From positions 124,001-188,000 of the forward strand of contig NZ_LRUB01000017.1 in NCBI RefSeq assembly GCF_001550065.1: a stretch of DNA of 64,000 bases, in the 5' to 3' direction. The DNA is from Kordiimonas lipolytica. Its GTDB lineage: Bacteria > Pseudomonadota > Alphaproteobacteria > Sphingomonadales > Kordiimonadaceae. Under the pieces are notes generated by a model. That model was not told where the DNA came from. It saw only the letters and a list, made by a program, of their open reading frames with translations, and ran no database searches. The position numbers were made by a program, and so were the translations under genes. This document shows, in pieces, positions 62,381 to 64,000 of this stretch. Numbering within the stretch: the first letter of the stretch is position 1; each line of letters opens with the position of its first letter.

Positions 62381-62971
62381 TTATTGAACAGAGGCCCCAA
62401 GGCGACGCATTTTGGCGAACCAGCGCTGTTTTTTGGTGTCCGTCGCACGGTCGACCATGCCGAAATAGCTGGTGCGGATCGGCCCACAACCGGAAAAGGC
62501 CAGCACATTGCGCGCGAAGAATTTAACCCCGTGGGAGAGATAGAAGAGGCGGTAGGCGAAAGCGGGCATGCCCATGGTGACCACCAGGCGTACCGAGCGG
62601 CCTTTCAACAGGCTGCGCCATGCCGTCAGCTCATCTCCCTCAGGCAGAAGGGTAGGGCGGAAGATCTGCTCGAAGAAACCTTTCAGAAGGGCCGGCAGGC
62701 TGCCAAGCCATAGCGGGAAAACGATCACAAGATGGTCTGCCGCCAGAAGGGTGGCCTGCACATCCAGAAGGCCGGCTGGTGTGGCCCCGCTGTTCCAGTC
62801 GTCGGGTGAGCGCAGCATGGGGAAATCCAGATCCGTGACCGCGACGGTCGTGACCTCATGTCCGGCGTCCCCGGCACCTGCTTCGTATGCGCTTGCGAGC
62901 GCATGACACAGGTGGTTTTTGGCGCTGTCAGGATGGCCCTGCAGGATGACGATTTTCTTCTTTGTGTCCAT
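62381..62971 (-). CDS. Flavodoxin-fold NAD(P)H-dependent oxidoreductase
   Basis: 196 residues, Flavodoxin_2 (PF02525) pattern: VILQGHPDSAKNHLCHALA near 8 (FMN phosphate region), DHLVIVFPLWLGSLPALLKGFFEQIF near 80-105 and VVTMGMPAFAYRLFYLSHGV near 130. Related to KefF/NQO1-type quinone reductases and azoreductases. Cytoplasmic. GGAGA ribosome site; the gene is 70 nt upstream of tonB on the same strand and may be transcribed with it. Confidence 0.85.
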   Translation of the reverse strand: MDTKKKIVILQGHPDSAKNHLCHALASAYEAGAGDAGHEVTTVAVTDLDFPMLRSPDDWNSGATPAGLLDVQATLLAADHLVIVFPLWLGSLPALLKGFFEQIFRPTLLPEGDELTAWRSLLKGRSVRLVVTMGMPAFAYRLFYLSHGVKFFARNVLAFSGCGPIRTSYFGMVDRATDTKKQRWFAKMRRLGASVQ

Positions 62972-63072
62972 GATACCGGTCTCCGTGTTGGAAACTGGCA
63001 GTATAGTTCCAGGGCCAGACGATGTCCTTGATGCCGGTCAACCGGGGCGCAGGTGTTCATAGTGGGGCCAAA

Positions 63073-63102
63073 GAAAAACGGCGCCCCGTATGGGACGCCG
63101 TT
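63073..63102 (-). terminator. Terminator after the TPR gene
   Basis: AACGGCGCCCC, 4-nt loop, GGGACGCCGTT (11 bp, one wobble), followed on the minus strand by TTTTTC. It lies 24 nt past the stop at 63126. Confidence 0.88.
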
Positions 63103-63125
63103 TCTCGATTTTTCTGTGAAGGCCG

Positions 63126-64000
63126 TTAGCCGTTCAGCATTTCTTCGCGCGCTTCCTCAGCTTTGAGATAGCTCTCCCACTGAGTAACCATGCGCTTGTC
63201 TCTGCGGTCGGTTGCCATGCGCTTCGCGGTCTTGAAGGCCTCACGGGCTTCCTTGAACCGCTTCAGCTCGGTAAAGGCCTGACCCCGCTGCATGGTCGCA
63301 GACAGTGTCTTTTCCTTGGCCTTTTCCGACTTGTCCTTTTCGAACGCTTTTATAACGCTCGCGAAGGAATCAAGGGCATCCTTATAGTGACCAAGCTGCA
63401 TCTGCACCTGACCGATCTGGAACCAGAGATCACCGTCTTCATCGCCAGCTGCAGCCTTGGAGAGAGGCTCGAGCGCCTTCTCATACTCATAGGCCATCAT
63501 ATAGCACTGACCGAGGATCTTCTCGTTCTTCGGGGATTTCTCGACACGGTTTTCCTTGAAAGCCTTTTCGAGAATCCAGGCACATTTGATTGGTGCACTA
63601 CGCGCCAATTGGATTTGGGCAACATTCACAAGCTGTGTCTCGTTATCGTCGAGGAAGCCTTGCTTGTAAGCTGCTTCCGTCAGCGAGTAGGAGGTCTGCT
63701 CGTCACCCAGTTCCTGATAGATACCTGCCAGCTGGGTCCAATAGCGAGGCTTTGGCCAGTTGATCAGCAGGATCTCCAGCACGTCACGGACTTTTTCGTA
63801 TTGGCCGAGTTCCCAGTGAGAGGAAAGAGCAATGCTGTACCAGCTTTCTTTCACTTCCACAGTTTCAAGGGAATTGCCAATTTCGATGGCCTGATAGATA
63901 TACTTCAGACACTCTTCGAACTCGTTCCGTACATAGTGCAGGTTGGCGATGAACTGCAGGTTGCTGACGCTGATCAGCGTCGGGTCAACACGGTTCTGCC
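63126..64000 (-). CDS. TPR-repeat protein (partial, 5' end outside the window)
   Basis: The reading frame is open to the right edge, giving at least 291 residues; the GTG at 63860 is internal, not the start. Several tetratricopeptide-like repeats, e.g. ALSSHWELGQYEKVRDVLEILL, YWTQLAGIYQELGDEQTSY, ILGQCYMMAYEYEKALEPLSKAA, DLWFQIGQVQMQLGHYKDALDSF and TMQRGQAFTELKRFKEAREAF. A helical protein for protein-protein contact, probably periplasmic. TPR proteins of this kind sit in exbB-exbD-tonB clusters of marine alphaproteobacteria, which could apply here since tonB-exbD lie nearby; upstream genes are not visible. Lys/Glu-rich C-terminus. Confidence 0.8.
   Translation of the reverse strand, partial: QNRVDPTLISVSNLQFIANLHYVRNEFEECLKYIYQAIEIGNSLETVEVKESWYSIALSSHWELGQYEKVRDVLEILLINWPKPRYWTQLAGIYQELGDEQTSYSLTEAAYKQGFLDDNETQLVNVAQIQLARSAPIKCAWILEKAFKENRVEKSPKNEKILGQCYMMAYEYEKALEPLSKAAAGDEDGDLWFQIGQVQMQLGHYKDALDSFASVIKAFEKDKSEKAKEKTLSATMQRGQAFTELKRFKEAREAFKTAKRMATDRRDKRMVTQWESYLKAEEAREEMLNG

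Noticed and set aside
1..64000. CRISPR arrays, rRNA operons, complete insertion sequences, prophage genes
   Set aside because: None seen on either strand; the only repeat families are the palindromic units, the tRNA 3' end and the flagellin duplicates.

Overview
The window is a dense, almost fully coding bacterial chromosome segment of moderately high GC content. Gene content and order point to an alphaproteobacterium: FtsE-FtsX-YdcF-DUF2125 order, hisC-tyrC divergent from metX-metW, argH-LptM-lysA, PhaR beside a PHA-synthase-like gene, a CpdR-like receiver, alphaproteobacterial short flagellins, and a DUF3426/MJ0042 zinc-ribbon protein next to hpt. A marine Kordiimonas-like lineage would fit, but this is a guess from memory of similar proteins and not a demonstrated assignment.

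Layout. 1-1050: an AT-rich defence island cut by the window edge, holding a TM-macro ThsA-like protein and the start of a TIR-like ThsB (type II Thoeris). 1053-6600: copper chaperone, prolyl aminopeptidase, then an unusual cluster of a HAD-IB phosphatase, two paralogous MobA-like nucleotidyltransferases and a CDP-glycerol-glycerophosphotransferase-like protein. 6631-13000: MmgE/PrpD protein, an Mla-type lipid transport operon (permease with STAS domain, ATPase, MCE protein, lipoprotein) and an MFS transporter. 13079-17390: phaR divergent from a small ORF, a PHA-synthase-like protein and a methyltransferase, with a perfect 16-bp palindrome between them, then RraA and an AT-rich nuclease-like orphan. 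17400-20750: two tandem flagellins with matching terminators and an AraC regulator. 20828-24830: metX-metW and hisC-tyrC. 24862-34950: SDR, DUF2125, YdcF, ftsX, ftsE, MJ0042 protein, hpt, receiver protein, lysA, lptM, argH and tlpA. 35055-44370: second TlpA-like protein, two glutathione transferases, a 1150-residue DUF3857/transglutaminase protein, 3-hydroxybutyryl-CoA dehydrogenase, etfA-etfB, cobalamin adenosyltransferase. 44526-53190: an AT-rich secreted orphan, gluQ, a hybrid histidine kinase, a three-part dioxygenase-TPR-ATP-grasp protein, HNH endonuclease, coq7, dsbB and a YqaA membrane protein. 53327-53620: tRNA-Leu(CAA) with its promoter and terminator and a duplicated 3' end. 53817-64000: assorted small proteins, a histidine kinase coupled to a solute-binding protein, a beta-lactamase-fold hydrolase, exbD-tonB, a flavodoxin-fold oxidoreductase and a TPR protein running off the end.

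How the parts connect: etfAB, 3-hydroxybutyryl-CoA dehydrogenase and PhaR/PhaC-like fit acyl-CoA oxidation and carbon storage; Mla, LptM, FtsEX and the YdcF/DUF2125 genes serve the envelope; metX-metW, hisC-tyrC, lysA and argH are amino-acid synthesis. The candidates for undescribed biology are the dioxygenase-TPR-ATP-grasp fusion (48444-50606), the nucleotidyltransferase/glycerophosphotransferase-like cluster (2805-6589), the kinase-binding-protein pair (56979-59680) and the edge Thoeris system. No rRNA, CRISPR array, complete insertion sequence or prophage was seen.
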